Of a stretch of DNA of 45,772 nucleotides, positions 17,246 through 24,323 are shown one piece after another. A program made the translations under genes and the position numbers. The DNA is from CAMAXB01 sp964476565. Lineage in GTDB: Bacteria > Verrucomicrobiota > Verrucomicrobiia > Opitutales > Opitutaceae. The stretch covers positions 1 through 45,772 of the forward strand of contig CAYZBG010000040.1 in assembly GCA_964476565.1 (NCBI GenBank), read 5' to 3'. The notes beneath the pieces are model-generated. The model saw nothing but the letters and a program-made list of their open reading frames with translations, made no database searches and was not told the origin of the DNA. The stretch's first letter is position 1. Every line of letters begins with the position of its first letter.

Positions 17246-17280
17246 AAAAACAAAAAGCCCCGGGCGGCAAGCCCGGGGCT
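17246..17280 (-). terminator. Intrinsic terminator/attenuator before the threonine dehydratase gene
   Basis: On the minus strand a perfect 10-bp stem (AGCCCCGGGC / GCCCGGGGCT, loop TTGCC) is followed by TTTTTGTTTTT. It lies between the leader ORF and the dehydratase start codon, ending 7 bases before the ATG. A GCCCGGGC block in the leader (17331-17338) is complementary to the GCCCGGGC block in the stem, so an alternative antiterminator pairing is possible. This is the layout of a transcription attenuator. Confidence 0.85.
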
Positions 17281-17313
17281 AAAAGTGGAAAATCGCTTGG
17301 TTCGCTGAGTGCG

Positions 17314-17403
17314 TTAAGCAACGTGTCCACGCCCGGGCCGGCGGCGGATGATAATCATCATGCCGATAATCATGGCTCGGGCGTTGTGGGACTGGGACGT
17401 CAT
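17314..17403 (-). CDS. Leader peptide with clustered Ile codons (putative attenuator peptide)
   Basis: A 29-codon ORF, ATG at 17403 and TAA at 17314-17316. Codons 11-19 read MIIGMMIII (ATG ATT ATC GGC ATG ATG ATT ATC ATC), followed by RRRPGRG. Five Ile codons in nine positions are striking in a GC-rich genome, and they lie 66 bases or more upstream of a strong terminator in front of threonine dehydratase, the first enzyme of Ile synthesis. Inference: a ribosome slowed at the Ile codons would let the GC-rich block just after them pair with the terminator stem. No Shine-Dalgarno precedes the ATG, but this is true of most genes here. The 197 bases between it and the next gene upstream (17404-17600) show nothing further. 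Confidence 0.62.
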   Translation of the reverse strand: MTSQSHNARAMIIGMMIIIRRRPGRGHVA

Positions 17404-17600
17404 GCGAACGACCGGAGGAAGGCCGAGTGCCGATCGAAAAGCAAGCCCGCTCATCGCCGTTGAATGGCGGGAGGCGGCGCGAGGGCGAAGGATGAAGGAG
17501 GAAGGCAGAAGGGGGCGGCGCGCCCGGTGAGGGCACCGGGCCTACAACTTGCCCGATGACCCATCACCGATGACCCATGACCGGGCGAGTAGCGCCCGCC

Positions 17601-18632
17601 TCACGCCTCCGGTGGGCGCAGTTCGGCCCACAGCGGGCGGTGGTCGGAAAAATGATAGCGCAGGTAGGCGTTGAAGTCTTTGCGGCCCCGCGCGTTCCAG
17701 AGATCGGGCAGGATCACGGTGTCGAAATCGAACACCCCGACGGCCCCGGTGAGGTAGGTGCTCATGCGCGGGAAAAAGGCGATCTGGTCGTAGTGCCGCA
17801 CCCGCTCGGCCGTGCCGTGGGCGGTTTCGCTCGGCAGGGTCGTGCCGATCTCGGTCGCATACGGAGCGAGCAGCAGGCCATGTTGGCGCAGCACGGCGTA
17901 GATCGGATCGGCCGGCTCGACGTAGGGCAGGTTGAAATCGCCGAGCAACATCACGTGCGGATCGTAGGCGTGGGGCGACTGGTTCTCGAGCCGCGCCCAG
18001 CGGGCCGCGGCGAAGGCCTCCAGTTGCCGCCGCTCGAGGTCCGCCCGGGCCTCGCTGCCGAAGAAGAAGTGCACGTTCACGAACGTCAGGGGCACGTCGC
18101 CCCACGCGAGCGAGACGAGCGCCGGGTTGCGGTCAAAGCCGCGAAACTCCGTGGTGACCTCGGGCAGGCGGATGTGGCGGAACTGTGCAGGGGGAATGGC
18201 GATCTCGCCCGTCTGCTCGCGCAGGCGGAGCTTGTTGCCGTCGTAGAGCAGGACCATGCGCTCCTCGTTGCCCGCGGTATCGGTCATGTGGATACGCCAG
18301 CGCTTCTGCAGCCGGTCGCGCAGTGCGCGCAGGCCGGAGAGATCCCGGCGGGTCTCCTGCACCGCCACCAGGTCGAAGCCCTCGATGATCTCGGCCAGCA
18401 CGGCATAAGCGGCCGGGTCGCGGTCCTGGGTGCCGAGATTGGCGATGTTCCAGGTCGCGACGAGCAGGCGGTCCTGCCTCCGGGCGGGCACGCCGCGCAG
18501 GCGGCGATGCTGCCGCACGCGGGTCCGTTCCGCGGCGGGATCAATCGTGTACGCAAAAGCCGGACGGGCGAAGCTCAACGCCATTGCGTAGCATAACCCC
18601 GGCAGCGCGGTGCGCAAATGGCCGACGGACAA
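17601..18632 (-). CDS. Endonuclease/exonuclease/phosphatase family protein, probably exported
   Basis: A 343-residue EEP superfamily protein. Motifs in order: VATWNIANLG, AVQETRRDLSG (metal Glu), FVNVHFFFGSEARAD, MLLGDFNLPYVEP (catalytic Asp-Asn) and FSDHRPLWAEL (terminal Asp-His). The start is uncertain: TTG at 18632 gives a hydrophobic signal-peptide-like N-terminus ending in ARPAFAYT, while ATG at 18584 would leave that signal too short. Likely periplasmic phosphodiesterase or nuclease. The 22 bases to the esterase gene upstream on the same strand suggest one transcript. It is not closely similar to the EEP protein at 7148. Confidence 0.8.
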   Translation of the reverse strand: MSVGHLRTALPGLCYAMALSFARPAFAYTIDPAAERTRVRQHRRLRGVPARRQDRLLVATWNIANLGTQDRDPAAYAVLAEIIEGFDLVAVQETRRDLSGLRALRDRLQKRWRIHMTDTAGNEERMVLLYDGNKLRLREQTGEIAIPPAQFRHIRLPEVTTEFRGFDRNPALVSLAWGDVPLTFVNVHFFFGSEARADLERRQLEAFAAARWARLENQSPHAYDPHVMLLGDFNLPYVEPADPIYAVLRQHGLLLAPYATEIGTTLPSETAHGTAERVRHYDQIAFFPRMSTYLTGAVGVFDFDTVILPDLWNARGRKDFNAYLRYHFSDHRPLWAELRPPEA

Positions 18633-18654
18633 TTTCCGTCGTGACGACTCAAAC

Positions 18655-19473
18655 CTAAGGCTGGTTCAGCAGCAACGGCAGCAACGCGTCCGCATACAAC
18701 CGGCCGAGCAGGCGGGCGGAGGCCGAATCGTAATGCGCCGGGTCGTCCGGCTTGGCCCGGAGCTGCTCCTTGATGCCGGGAGCGAGGGTGTTGACCACGG
18801 CGGAATGCGGGAGGGACCGGGGCAGGCTGAGCAGGACGGCGTTGAGATGCGCCCCGGCGGTTTCCTGCCATGGACCGAGGGTGGCAGCGACGAAGGGCAG
18901 CGCCGGGTTGCCGAGGTCGGTGCGGAGGCGGGTGACCAAAGCGATCAAGTCTTCGTGATAACGTTGGCCACCGTCGGCCCGGGTCGACGCGAGGTTGGAT
19001 TCCCCTTGGTTCCACAGAATGCCGGCGAGGCGGCCGTCCTTTTGCGCCCGGCGGCTCTGGGCCAGGGCGTGGGTGTACAAGGTCGAGCCGTCCGGCCAGC
19101 GTTGGCCTTCGCCGCTGAAATCGGGCGCCCACCACTCGATGCGGGTGCCGCCAAACGCGGCCGGGACGAGGCCGATGGTCACGTCGGCCGGCAGATGCGG
19201 CAGGAGGGCTCGGGCGAAGGCCAGGCCTGGTCCCACGCCCGCGACCTTCGGTTTGTCGCGGTGCAAAGGTTCCGTCGCGGGGTGCCAGGCGTCGTCGTGC
19301 AGGACGAGGATCCGCGGGTCGGGGGTGGCATCGGCCTTCTCGACCGGACCACGGCCGGCCATGTTGGACTGGCCGGCGAGGAGGAAGATCAGCAGGCGTT
19401 GCGGCGGGGTGGGGGCGTCGGCCGCAACTGCGGCAGAGCCAAGCAGGGCGAGAACGAGGAGGAAACGGGGCAT
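18655..19473 (-). CDS. Sialate O-acetylesterase-like (SASA/CE6) carbohydrate esterase
   Basis: A 272-residue secreted SGNH-type esterase. Signal peptide MPRFLLVLALLGSAAVAA, then the catalytic block LLAGQSNMAGRGPVE (nucleophile Ser in GQSNM), VPAAFGGTRIEWWAPD, LWNQGESNLAS (oxyanion Asn/Gln region) and a C-terminal DDPAHYDSASARLLGRLYA with the catalytic Asp-x-x-His. It should remove acetyl groups from plant or animal polysaccharides in the periplasm. The ATG at 19473 was chosen for the signal peptide; the frame stays open to 19653, but that part reads through the tRNA gene. Confidence 0.87.
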   Translation of the reverse strand: MPRFLLVLALLGSAAVAADAPTPPQRLLIFLLAGQSNMAGRGPVEKADATPDPRILVLHDDAWHPATEPLHRDKPKVAGVGPGLAFARALLPHLPADVTIGLVPAAFGGTRIEWWAPDFSGEGQRWPDGSTLYTHALAQSRRAQKDGRLAGILWNQGESNLASTRADGGQRYHEDLIALVTRLRTDLGNPALPFVAATLGPWQETAGAHLNAVLLSLPRSLPHSAVVNTLAPGIKEQLRAKPDDPAHYDSASARLLGRLYADALLPLLLNQP

Positions 19474-19568
19474 GGCAAGAAGGTGGACCCCGTGCCGGAC
19501 AAGGCAACGCCCTGAATCGACGCTTGCCCCGGCGAGGGGGCTGTGGAGATTTCCCTCATCGTGAGCCC

Positions 19569-19652
19569 GCCCGGGTGGTGGAATGGCAGACACGAGGGTC
19601 TTAGAAGCCCTTGCCGTAAGGTGTGCAGGTTCGAGTCCTGTCCCGGGCACCA
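19569..19652 (+). tRNA. tRNA-Leu (anticodon UAG)
   Basis: 84-base class II tRNA with encoded CCA. Acceptor stem GCCCGGG pairs with CCCGGGC; the anticodon stem AGGGT/GCCCT (one G-T pair) encloses the loop CTTAGAA with anticodon TAG; the variable arm is TGCCGTAAGGTGTG-like; the T arm is CAGGTTCGAGTCCTG. The discriminator base A is followed by CCA at 19650-19652. The left end of the transposable element starts 13 bases downstream. Confidence 0.96.
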
Positions 19653-19665
19653 CCTACAGAGGAGT

Positions 19666-19691
19666 TGTTGCTTCGCGGAATAGTTCTCCGG
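19666..19691 (+). repeat. Left terminal repeat L1
   Basis: Begins TGTTGCTTCGCGGAA and ends TTCTCCGG. It matches the reverse complement of the right terminal repeat (31238-31263) in 21 of 26 positions. Probable outermost transposase-binding site. Confidence 0.82.
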
Positions 19692-19761
19692 ATTGTGGGA
19701 ATAACGAGGAATACCTGGAAAAATCACGCCCACCAACGAGTTATGGGAAAATCAGCGCCAT

Positions 19762-19785
19762 GACGTTCGCGGAAAACTTTTCCGG
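19762..19785 (+). repeat. Internal end site L2
   Basis: GACGTTCGCGGAAAA...TTTTCCGG, direct copy of the L1 core (17 of 22). It differs at one of 24 positions from the inverted copy at 19845-19868. Probable transposase-binding site inside the left end. Confidence 0.75.
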
Positions 19786-19844
19786 TTTTGGGATCGGACG
19801 GAAATGGCGTAAAGCGTTGATGGATAGAGATCGAAAATGAAAAA

Positions 19845-19868
19845 CCGGAAAAGTATTCCGCGAACGTC
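19845..19868 (-). repeat. Internal end site L3 (inverted)
   Basis: The reverse complement reads GACGTTCGCGGAATA...TTTTCCGG, 23 of 24 identical with L2 but in opposite orientation. It lies 55 bases before the repressor stop codon. Confidence 0.75.
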
Positions 19869-19923
19869 GGATATCAGGTCCGGGGGAAAAGCACACAGCC
19901 TGAATCGGATGGGTCGCCTCTCT

Positions 19924-20544
19924 TTAGTGCAAATCGTCGAATTCAGTCCGGCTTTCCGCGTACTTCTGGAACTTGTCGTGGTGGGCCTTCCGAAATTGCA
20001 CCATTGAAGCGAGAAGGTGGTCGAAGAAAGCCTGATGTAATTCGGGCGGACACCCGTGGGCATGAGGTTTTAATACGCTAGCCACGCTACTTACCAAACC
20101 CACCCAGGGCCCGCTGCCGGCCGCTCCTATGTATCCTAGTCGGTGTGGATCGACACCGTCGAGTTTCTCCGAAGGCACTCCCACTCGCTCAGCATGCCGA
20201 CTGTAGAAGTCCGACAGTTCATTAAACATGTAGGCGACGTTCGTGTAGAACGATTCACGCGGGTTGATTCTTTCCAACAAGGCAGGTGCCAAAGTGGCGT
20301 ACAGGGTTCGAGGCAATATGCCGAACGCCAGCCACCTCTGGGACACGCTAAACTGTCGGCAAAACTCTTCGCCAACCGTCCATGGGAGGGGTGCCCGTCC
20401 AGATTCGTAATTAAATAATTGATCGACACTTACGCCGATTTTGTTTGCGGCTGCAGTCCGTGTGAGTCGTGTCGCCTCCCTTGCGAGGGCGAGGCGCTTT
20501 GCCACCGCCGTTTCTTCTTCTGGTACCGGGGTTTTTCGAGCCAC
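19924..20544 (-). CDS. XRE-family repressor of the element
   Basis: A 206-residue protein with an N-terminal XRE helix-turn-helix (about residues 13-70: AVAKRLALAREATRLTRTAA, then NKIGVSVDQLFNYESGRAPLP). A C-terminal helical domain of about 130 residues does not look like a LexA-type peptidase (no Ser-Lys site seen). The start is a GTG at 20544. It is the only long leftward gene in the element and is divergent from the rightward operon, as the c repressor of Mu is. Likely binds the palindromic operator at 20602-20627. Confidence 0.8.
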   Translation of the reverse strand: MARKTPVPEEETAVAKRLALAREATRLTRTAAANKIGVSVDQLFNYESGRAPLPWTVGEEFCRQFSVSQRWLAFGILPRTLYATLAPALLERINPRESFYTNVAYMFNELSDFYSRHAERVGVPSEKLDGVDPHRLGYIGAAGSGPWVGLVSSVASVLKPHAHGCPPELHQAFFDHLLASMVQFRKAHHDKFQKYAESRTEFDDLH

Positions 20545-20593
20545 GGCGAAGACTCATCGATCTCGAATTTGACGACAAATCGAAAGATCGCCG

Positions 20594-20627
20594 TTGACAT
20601 AGAACGTAGAAACGCGTTTTAACGTTC
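20594..20627 (+). promoter_or_regulatory. Rightward promoter with palindromic operator
   Basis: TTGACA at 20594-20599 and TTTTAA at 20617-20622 with 17-base spacing form a sigma-70-like promoter. A 26-bp palindrome at 20602-20627 (arms GAACGT/ACGTTC, centre AAACGCGTTT; 22 of 26 symmetric) covers the spacer and -10 region, as expected for a repressor operator. Transcription would begin about 3 bases before the GTG at 20632, so the first gene may be translated from an almost leaderless mRNA. Confidence 0.65.
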
Positions 20628-20631
20628 CTTA

Positions 20632-20967
20632 GTGACACCCGCCACTAAGAAAAAGCTCCGCATGATTCTTGCCTCCCGAGGGCTCGATTATGCCGACCTG
20701 TCGAAGGCGACCGGCTTGAAGTATTCGACTCTCCGGAACCTCGCGTGTGGGAACAACCGCACTCGCAAAGGACGGGCAAAGGTTGAGGCCGCTCTGGGCG
20801 TCGCAATTTGGACCGAAGTAGCGGCGGGAGAGGGGCAGTGCAGCCCTGCTGCAACCCCGAAGCCCGCCCCTTGCAGCCACCCTGAATCCCCGCGGCAGAG
20901 GGCCGAGCCGGTGCCTGGCGCCGGGAACATGACGACCGTGATGCGCCACGAGGCTGAACAACAATGA
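20632..20967 (+). CDS. Small HTH protein (Cro/Ner-like position)
   Basis: A 111-residue protein, first gene of the rightward operon. The N-terminal half carries a helix-turn-helix (LRMILASRGLDYADLSKATG, then LKYSTLRNLACGNNRTRKGR); the C-terminal half is Pro/Ala/Glu-rich and probably disordered. By position and size it fits a Cro or Ner-type early regulator facing the repressor. Start GTG 20632; an ATG at 20662 would cut into the first helix of the HTH. The stop overlaps the next start (ATGA). Confidence 0.68.
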   Translation: MTPATKKKLRMILASRGLDYADLSKATGLKYSTLRNLACGNNRTRKGRAKVEAALGVAIWTEVAAGEGQCSPAATPKPAPCSHPESPRQRAEPVPGAGNMTTVMRHEAEQQ

Positions 20968-21464
20968 ATGTCACGATCCCTAAAGAAACGTCCGCCCAAC
21001 GAGGCGGTAGCACCGTGGGTTCCGGCACACTGGTCCGGCGCCTTCGGTCTCTGCGATCGATGTCCACTATGGTGGAGAGCGGGGACGCCATTGTGGGCGC
21101 AACCGTGGATAGCCTCGCGTTGCGGAAACAACTCAGCGCCGAAGCCGAAAACGTGAGTGCGGAGATCCTCGCGCTGCCAGATGGAGCACACCATCTGCAT
21201 CGAGCCACGGCGGCCTGCCCCGCGTGCGCCGGCCTAGGTCACGCGCAGTCCTACGAGCTTGAGCCGCCGCGCTGCACGCGTTGCGCCGGGACTGGCTACC
21301 GGTTTCGTGCGCCGAACGCTGGCCCGGATTGCGCTGTATCGCCCGGTGAACGCTGGGGCGCATACTGGAAGCATCCAGATGGGTGGATGCGTCTCTATCC
21401 CCCAACCGCCGACCAACTGGCGATCGCCGAAATGGCCAAGCCGGACCCGACCCCTTGGGCGTGA
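20964..21464 (+). CDS. Phage protein with a DnaJ-like zinc-ribbon, unknown function
   Basis: A 166-residue protein. Residues about 92-115 hold two CxxCxGxG-type knuckles (CPACAGLG and CTRCAGTG), as in the DnaJ cysteine-rich zinc domain, so zinc binding is likely. The rest has no family that I recognise; the C-terminus contains GERWGAYWKHPDGWMRLYPP. It is coupled by ATGA to the preceding HTH gene. A role in early functions is inferred from position only. Confidence 0.6.
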   Translation: MNVTIPKETSAQRGGSTVGSGTLVRRLRSLRSMSTMVESGDAIVGATVDSLALRKQLSAEAENVSAEILALPDGAHHLHRATAACPACAGLGHAQSYELEPPRCTRCAGTGYRFRAPNAGPDCAVSPGERWGAYWKHPDGWMRLYPPTADQLAIAEMAKPDPTPWA

Positions 21465-21495
21465 TGCCGAACCGGCGAGGGAGGCAACCCCAGTC

Positions 21496-21759
21496 ATGAT
21501 CAACGCAGTCACCCGCTCATCAATCTACTTTGCGGCCGCCATCGCTGCACAGAAGGAACTGCCCGAGAGGTCCCGTGCGCTGATCGAGGCCCGCGACGCC
21601 ATCGAACGCACCTGGCGCGACGCTGGATATACGATGCCTGTCCCGGATGCATTGGTCGCCGCCAGTGACTCGATCCTGGCGGACCCGCTCGCCGCCGTCG
21701 CCATGGAACTTCGCCGTCTCGGGAACGACGCCTTTCGGAAGGAGCAGGAAGGCGCATGA
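21496..21759 (+). CDS. Hypothetical protein of the element
   Basis: An 87-residue, mostly helical acidic protein (MINAVTRSSIYFAAAIAAQK..., ending LGNDAFRKEQEGA). The ATG at 21496 is one of few starts here with a purine-rich Shine-Dalgarno-like stretch upstream (GGGAGG at 21477-21482, 13 bases away). The open frame extends further upstream, but only as a shadow of the zinc-ribbon gene. Its stop overlaps the next start by 4 bases. No family recognised. Confidence 0.55.
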   Translation: MINAVTRSSIYFAAAIAAQKELPERSRALIEARDAIERTWRDAGYTMPVPDALVAASDSILADPLAAVAMELRRLGNDAFRKEQEGA

Positions 21760-22094
21760 CCCGTCCGTTGAATTCCTCGGCTGATCGTGCCGGTCCCAAT
21801 CCATCCGGATTGGCCGGCGGTGCGACGTTGCGCGTTTCCCACGTCGCGACCGCGTTGGGCGTGTCGTCCAAGCACGTCGTCGACCTGATCGTCGAAGGCG
21901 CCCTCGTCGCCTGCGACTTCCGCGGTAGAGCGGCCCAACGCGCCTGCTACCGGATCCCCGTCGAAGCCTTCTGGAGCTACCTGCACGCCTGCCACCCGGA
22001 GGCAGCACATGGCGGACGGTTCGCCCAACTACTCCCGCGCGATCGGGCCTCCGCCCTGGTCGGCGTACTGGAGCACATCCTCATCCAACCCTAG
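21756..22094 (+). CDS. Small HTH (excisionase/MerR-like) DNA-binding protein
   Basis: A 112-residue protein with a helix-turn-helix of the excisionase/HTH_17 type at about residues 24-70: LRVSHVATALGVSSKHVVDL, then IVEGALVACDF and YRIPVEAFWSYL. The short helix-turn-helix followed by a beta wing that ends in a 'RI..EAF' motif is usual for the family. Possible control or accessory transposition protein. Coupled to the upstream gene by ATGA; 3 bases separate it from the next. Confidence 0.62.
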   Translation: MTRPLNSSADRAGPNPSGLAGGATLRVSHVATALGVSSKHVVDLIVEGALVACDFRGRAAQRACYRIPVEAFWSYLHACHPEAAHGGRFAQLLPRDRASALVGVLEHILIQP

Positions 22095-22166
22095 ACCATG
22101 AAAATCAAAGACACGTCCGAACTAGAGAACCTGTTCAAGAGGTTCCGGAGGCTTATTCGTGCTGCC
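22085..22166 (+). repeat. Direct repeat, copy 1 (gene start duplication)
   Basis: 35 bases at 22085-22119 are identical to 22627-22661, from 13 bases before the ATG into codon 8. Similarity continues for about 47 bases with 10 mismatches. Copies are 542 bp apart. Confidence 0.9.
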
Positions 22167-22604
22167 ACTACGCCCGGCGCAAACATGCGCGCCCTGGCCA
22201 ACATCGCCGAAGGATTCCAACCCGCGCGTCTCACCTATCTGGCGGACGCGGTCATCGCGACGCGCAACCTTATCGGCAAGATCGGCAGCGATGCCGCCCA
22301 CGTCGCCGTCTGCGGTGCGGCCGACATCCCGCTAGGCATCATCACCGACCAGGTGCCCGAAATCGACGACCCAGTATGCGTCGCACTCTTCGGCCCGAAC
22401 AGCGAATGCCTTCAAGGCATCGCCAGTGAGCAGATTCTTGCGGGATCCTTTTTGGTGCCTGCGGCAGACGGTAAGCTCCGGCCGCTACCCGAGGCGCCTG
22501 GCACCTACTACATCGTCGGCCGCGCGCTCAATACGGTAGCCGCCGACGGCGCCGACGTGGAGTTCATCCCGTGTTTCCCAATGCAGCATGTCGTTCTCCC
22601 GTAA
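22098..22604 (+). CDS. Capsid-decoration-like protein with a borrowed N-terminus
   Basis: A 168-residue protein in two parts. Residues 1-24 (MKIKDTSELENLFKRFRRLI...) are nearly the same as the N-terminus of the gene at 22640. From Met30 on (MRALANIAEGFQPARLTYLA) it resembles small head-decoration/DUF2190-like proteins, including NLIGKIGSDAAHVAVCGAAD, IPLGIITDQV and a small beta-rich C-terminus. The natural start of such a protein would be Met30 (22185). The hybrid may be the product of recombination between repeated gene starts. Function as a capsid-surface protein is inferred from the family-like pattern, not proven. Confidence 0.6.
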   Translation: MKIKDTSELENLFKRFRRLIRAATTPGANMRALANIAEGFQPARLTYLADAVIATRNLIGKIGSDAAHVAVCGAADIPLGIITDQVPEIDDPVCVALFGPNSECLQGIASEQILAGSFLVPAADGKLRPLPEAPGTYYIVGRALNTVAADGADVEFIPCFPMQHVVLP

Positions 22605-22626
22605 TCAGAGCGGAAGACAGCCTTAC

Positions 22627-22708
22627 CCAACCCTAGACCATGAAAATCAAAGACACGTCCGCACTAGAAGACCTCTTGAAGAGATTCCAGAGGCTCATTC
22701 GCGCCGCC
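22627..22708 (+). repeat. Direct repeat, copy 2 (gene start duplication)
   Basis: Second copy of the segment at 22085-22166, containing the start region of the gene at 22640. Overall about 72 of 82 positions agree. Confidence 0.9.
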
Positions 22709-23383
22709 AAGAAGGCGAGCGACGAATTCGACACCGTCCGCGCCGACATCGAGACCTTCGACGCGAAGATCGCGGCCATCGGGGAACCGAACTATAACGA
22801 CGATGCAAAGTTCGCGGAACTGCAGCTTCTCAAGCAGAAGCGCGAGACGGCGAGCAAGGCGCTTGAGACGATCGTCCGTGAGCGGATCGGGCGCGCCGTC
22901 GTCGCCCTCGATCGCATGAATCCTGCGGTGGGGAAAGAAGCGTTCGGTATATTGATGAGCCTGCTGAATGTGCGCCTCGAAACCATCGCCCGCAGTGTCC
23001 TCATCTTCTGCGCCGACTCGCGGGAGGCTCACTTAATTGCCCGCAGAACCACATGTTATATGAGTGCTTTGGCGCAGATCAACGAGTTCCGGCCGAACAC
23101 CGTGGTTCGGCCATACACGGGAATCCTGCAGGGCCAGCCCGAGAGCGAGCAGGAGTACTTCGTCGAAGTCTCTTGGGATTACGAAGAAGTAATGCGCAAG
23201 GCGACCTTCCTGGCCGACTTCCTTGAGGAGGCGTCCAAGAAGACCCCGGACCTCATGCGCTACCTACCCTTTTCGCCGGCGCGTGCAGAGGACTTTGTGC
23301 CCGAGGCGGCTTCGCCCACGCCCACGTCGATCTATCTGGCGGGCACCGAGCCCAAGTCGGATACCGCGGACGACGCGAACTGA
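22640..23383 (+). CDS. Coiled-coil phage protein, unknown function
   Basis: A 247-residue protein. The N-terminal third is helical and charged with heptad-like spacing (KKASDEFDTVRADIETFDAK, ELQLLKQKRETASKALETIV). The middle (FGILMSLLNVRLETIARSVL...) is more hydrophobic but not clearly transmembrane, and the C-terminal 40 residues are Pro/Ser/Asp-rich. It follows the decoration-like gene by 35 bases and shares its start region. It stands where head or scaffold genes would be expected, but I do not recognise a family. Confidence 0.5.
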   Translation: MKIKDTSALEDLLKRFQRLIRAAKKASDEFDTVRADIETFDAKIAAIGEPNYNDDAKFAELQLLKQKRETASKALETIVRERIGRAVVALDRMNPAVGKEAFGILMSLLNVRLETIARSVLIFCADSREAHLIARRTTCYMSALAQINEFRPNTVVRPYTGILQGQPESEQEYFVEVSWDYEEVMRKATFLADFLEEASKKTPDLMRYLPFSPARAEDFVPEAASPTPTSIYLAGTEPKSDTADDAN

Positions 23384-23432
23384 ATTTCCCGGTACAGGAG
23401 AGCGATAACGATTCGGGTGAATGCTGGGAAAC

Positions 23433-23466
23433 GGCGGGCTGGGTGAGGATCAGTCCCCAGCCCGCC
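23433..23466. other. Strong intergenic hairpin in the element
   Basis: Perfect 11-bp inverted repeat GGCGGGCTGGG / CCCAGCCCGCC with a 12-base loop, in the 115-base gap between genes. There is no T tract after it on either strand, so it could be a rho-dependent or RNA-processing signal, or a regulator binding site, dividing the operon. Confidence 0.5.
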
Positions 23467-23498
23467 AACTCCTGGAAGCCTCCTTCGCAATATCATCG

Positions 23499-23768
23499 AT
23501 GCACAAGCCCCGTCTCCAGTCTCCACTACACCGCTTACCTTTAGATCAGCGACAATCCTTGCACGCCTGGCTTACCACGGGCGGCGAGCACGGCATCGGC
23601 ATGACCTACGATCAGGCCATCAAGAAGCTACAAGCGGAGTTCGGGCTGAAGGTCTCCCGGTGCGCACTCAGCCGGTATTACACCCGCTACATCAAGCTTT
23701 CGAAGCCCGTCCAGGTCGAGACGACCAGCGACGGAAAGTCCATCCACATCACCATCAACCTACAATAA
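23499..23768 (+). CDS. Small helical DNA-binding-like protein (Mu gp27/small-terminase-like position)
   Basis: An 89-residue protein: SPLHRLPLDQRQSLHAWL, then MTYDQAIKKLQAEFGLKVS and CALSRYYTRYIKL. The pattern (short loop, helix, 'yeqai..L..efg..vs...L..yy') is like the HTH-containing DUF3486/gp27 and similar small proteins next to terminase genes in Mu-like phages. No large terminase follows. The start at 23499 was chosen because upstream in-frame sequence runs over the hairpin; ATG 23421 would add 26 residues. The next gene begins directly after the stop. Confidence 0.5.
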   Translation: MHKPRLQSPLHRLPLDQRQSLHAWLTTGGEHGIGMTYDQAIKKLQAEFGLKVSRCALSRYYTRYIKLSKPVQVETTSDGKSIHITINLQ

Positions 23769-24323
23769 ATGAAGTCGAAGAACAGGCTGCCACAGGACAA
23801 GTTTTCAATGGTCGGATTCTACCCAGGGATCGCGAGCGAACACCTTTGGGATCGGGAGATTGTCTGCGATTACTTCGTTCGGAAGCTCTGGGAGTTGACC
23901 GATTTTCTCCAAGACACCGATGCGGTGAAGAACCCCGCTGCACAGGATGCGGCGCGTGAGATCGCCGTCATGGTCGACGCACTCATGCGCGCGAAGGGAC
24001 GAGGGATGGACACCTACCTTACTGCAGACCTGCCGGGCATCGCCGGCTTCGTCGAGTGGCGCAAGGAAGACTTCTTCGTGAGTATCGTGCGTCAGATCGT
24101 CCGCTGGGAAAGCTCGTTCGAGCCCCTGTTGGCAGACAAACGCACGCCGACCGAAACCCGCGAGACGATGCGCGAGATCAGCAATCTCGCAGGCCTGATC
24201 TTCAGCCATGACCATGATGAAGGGCGAGTCATCGAGGAGGAGGGCACCGTCATCCCTGAACTGATGCGCGTGTGGCGTACCGAAACAGCGACGCCAATGG
24301 TTCCAAAGAAAGGGGCAGCATGA
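23769..24323 (+). CDS. Hypothetical protein of the element
   Basis: A 184-residue, mainly helical protein with no family that I recognise. It has several aromatic/charged stretches (MVGFYPGIASEHLWDREIVC, FVEWRKEDFFVSIVRQIVRW) and two His/Asp clusters (FSHDHDEGR). No signal or membrane segment. It starts immediately after the preceding stop (TAAATG) and its own stop overlaps the next start, so it is a coupled member of the operon. Confidence 0.5.
   Translation: MKSKNRLPQDKFSMVGFYPGIASEHLWDREIVCDYFVRKLWELTDFLQDTDAVKNPAAQDAAREIAVMVDALMRAKGRGMDTYLTADLPGIAGFVEWRKEDFFVSIVRQIVRWESSFEPLLADKRTPTETRETMREISNLAGLIFSHDHDEGRVIEEEGTVIPELMRVWRTETATPMVPKKGAA

Noticed and set aside
19474..19653. N-terminal extension of the esterase frame through the tRNA
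   Set aside because: The extension is the well-known false translation of a tRNA gene; the signal peptide begins at 19473.
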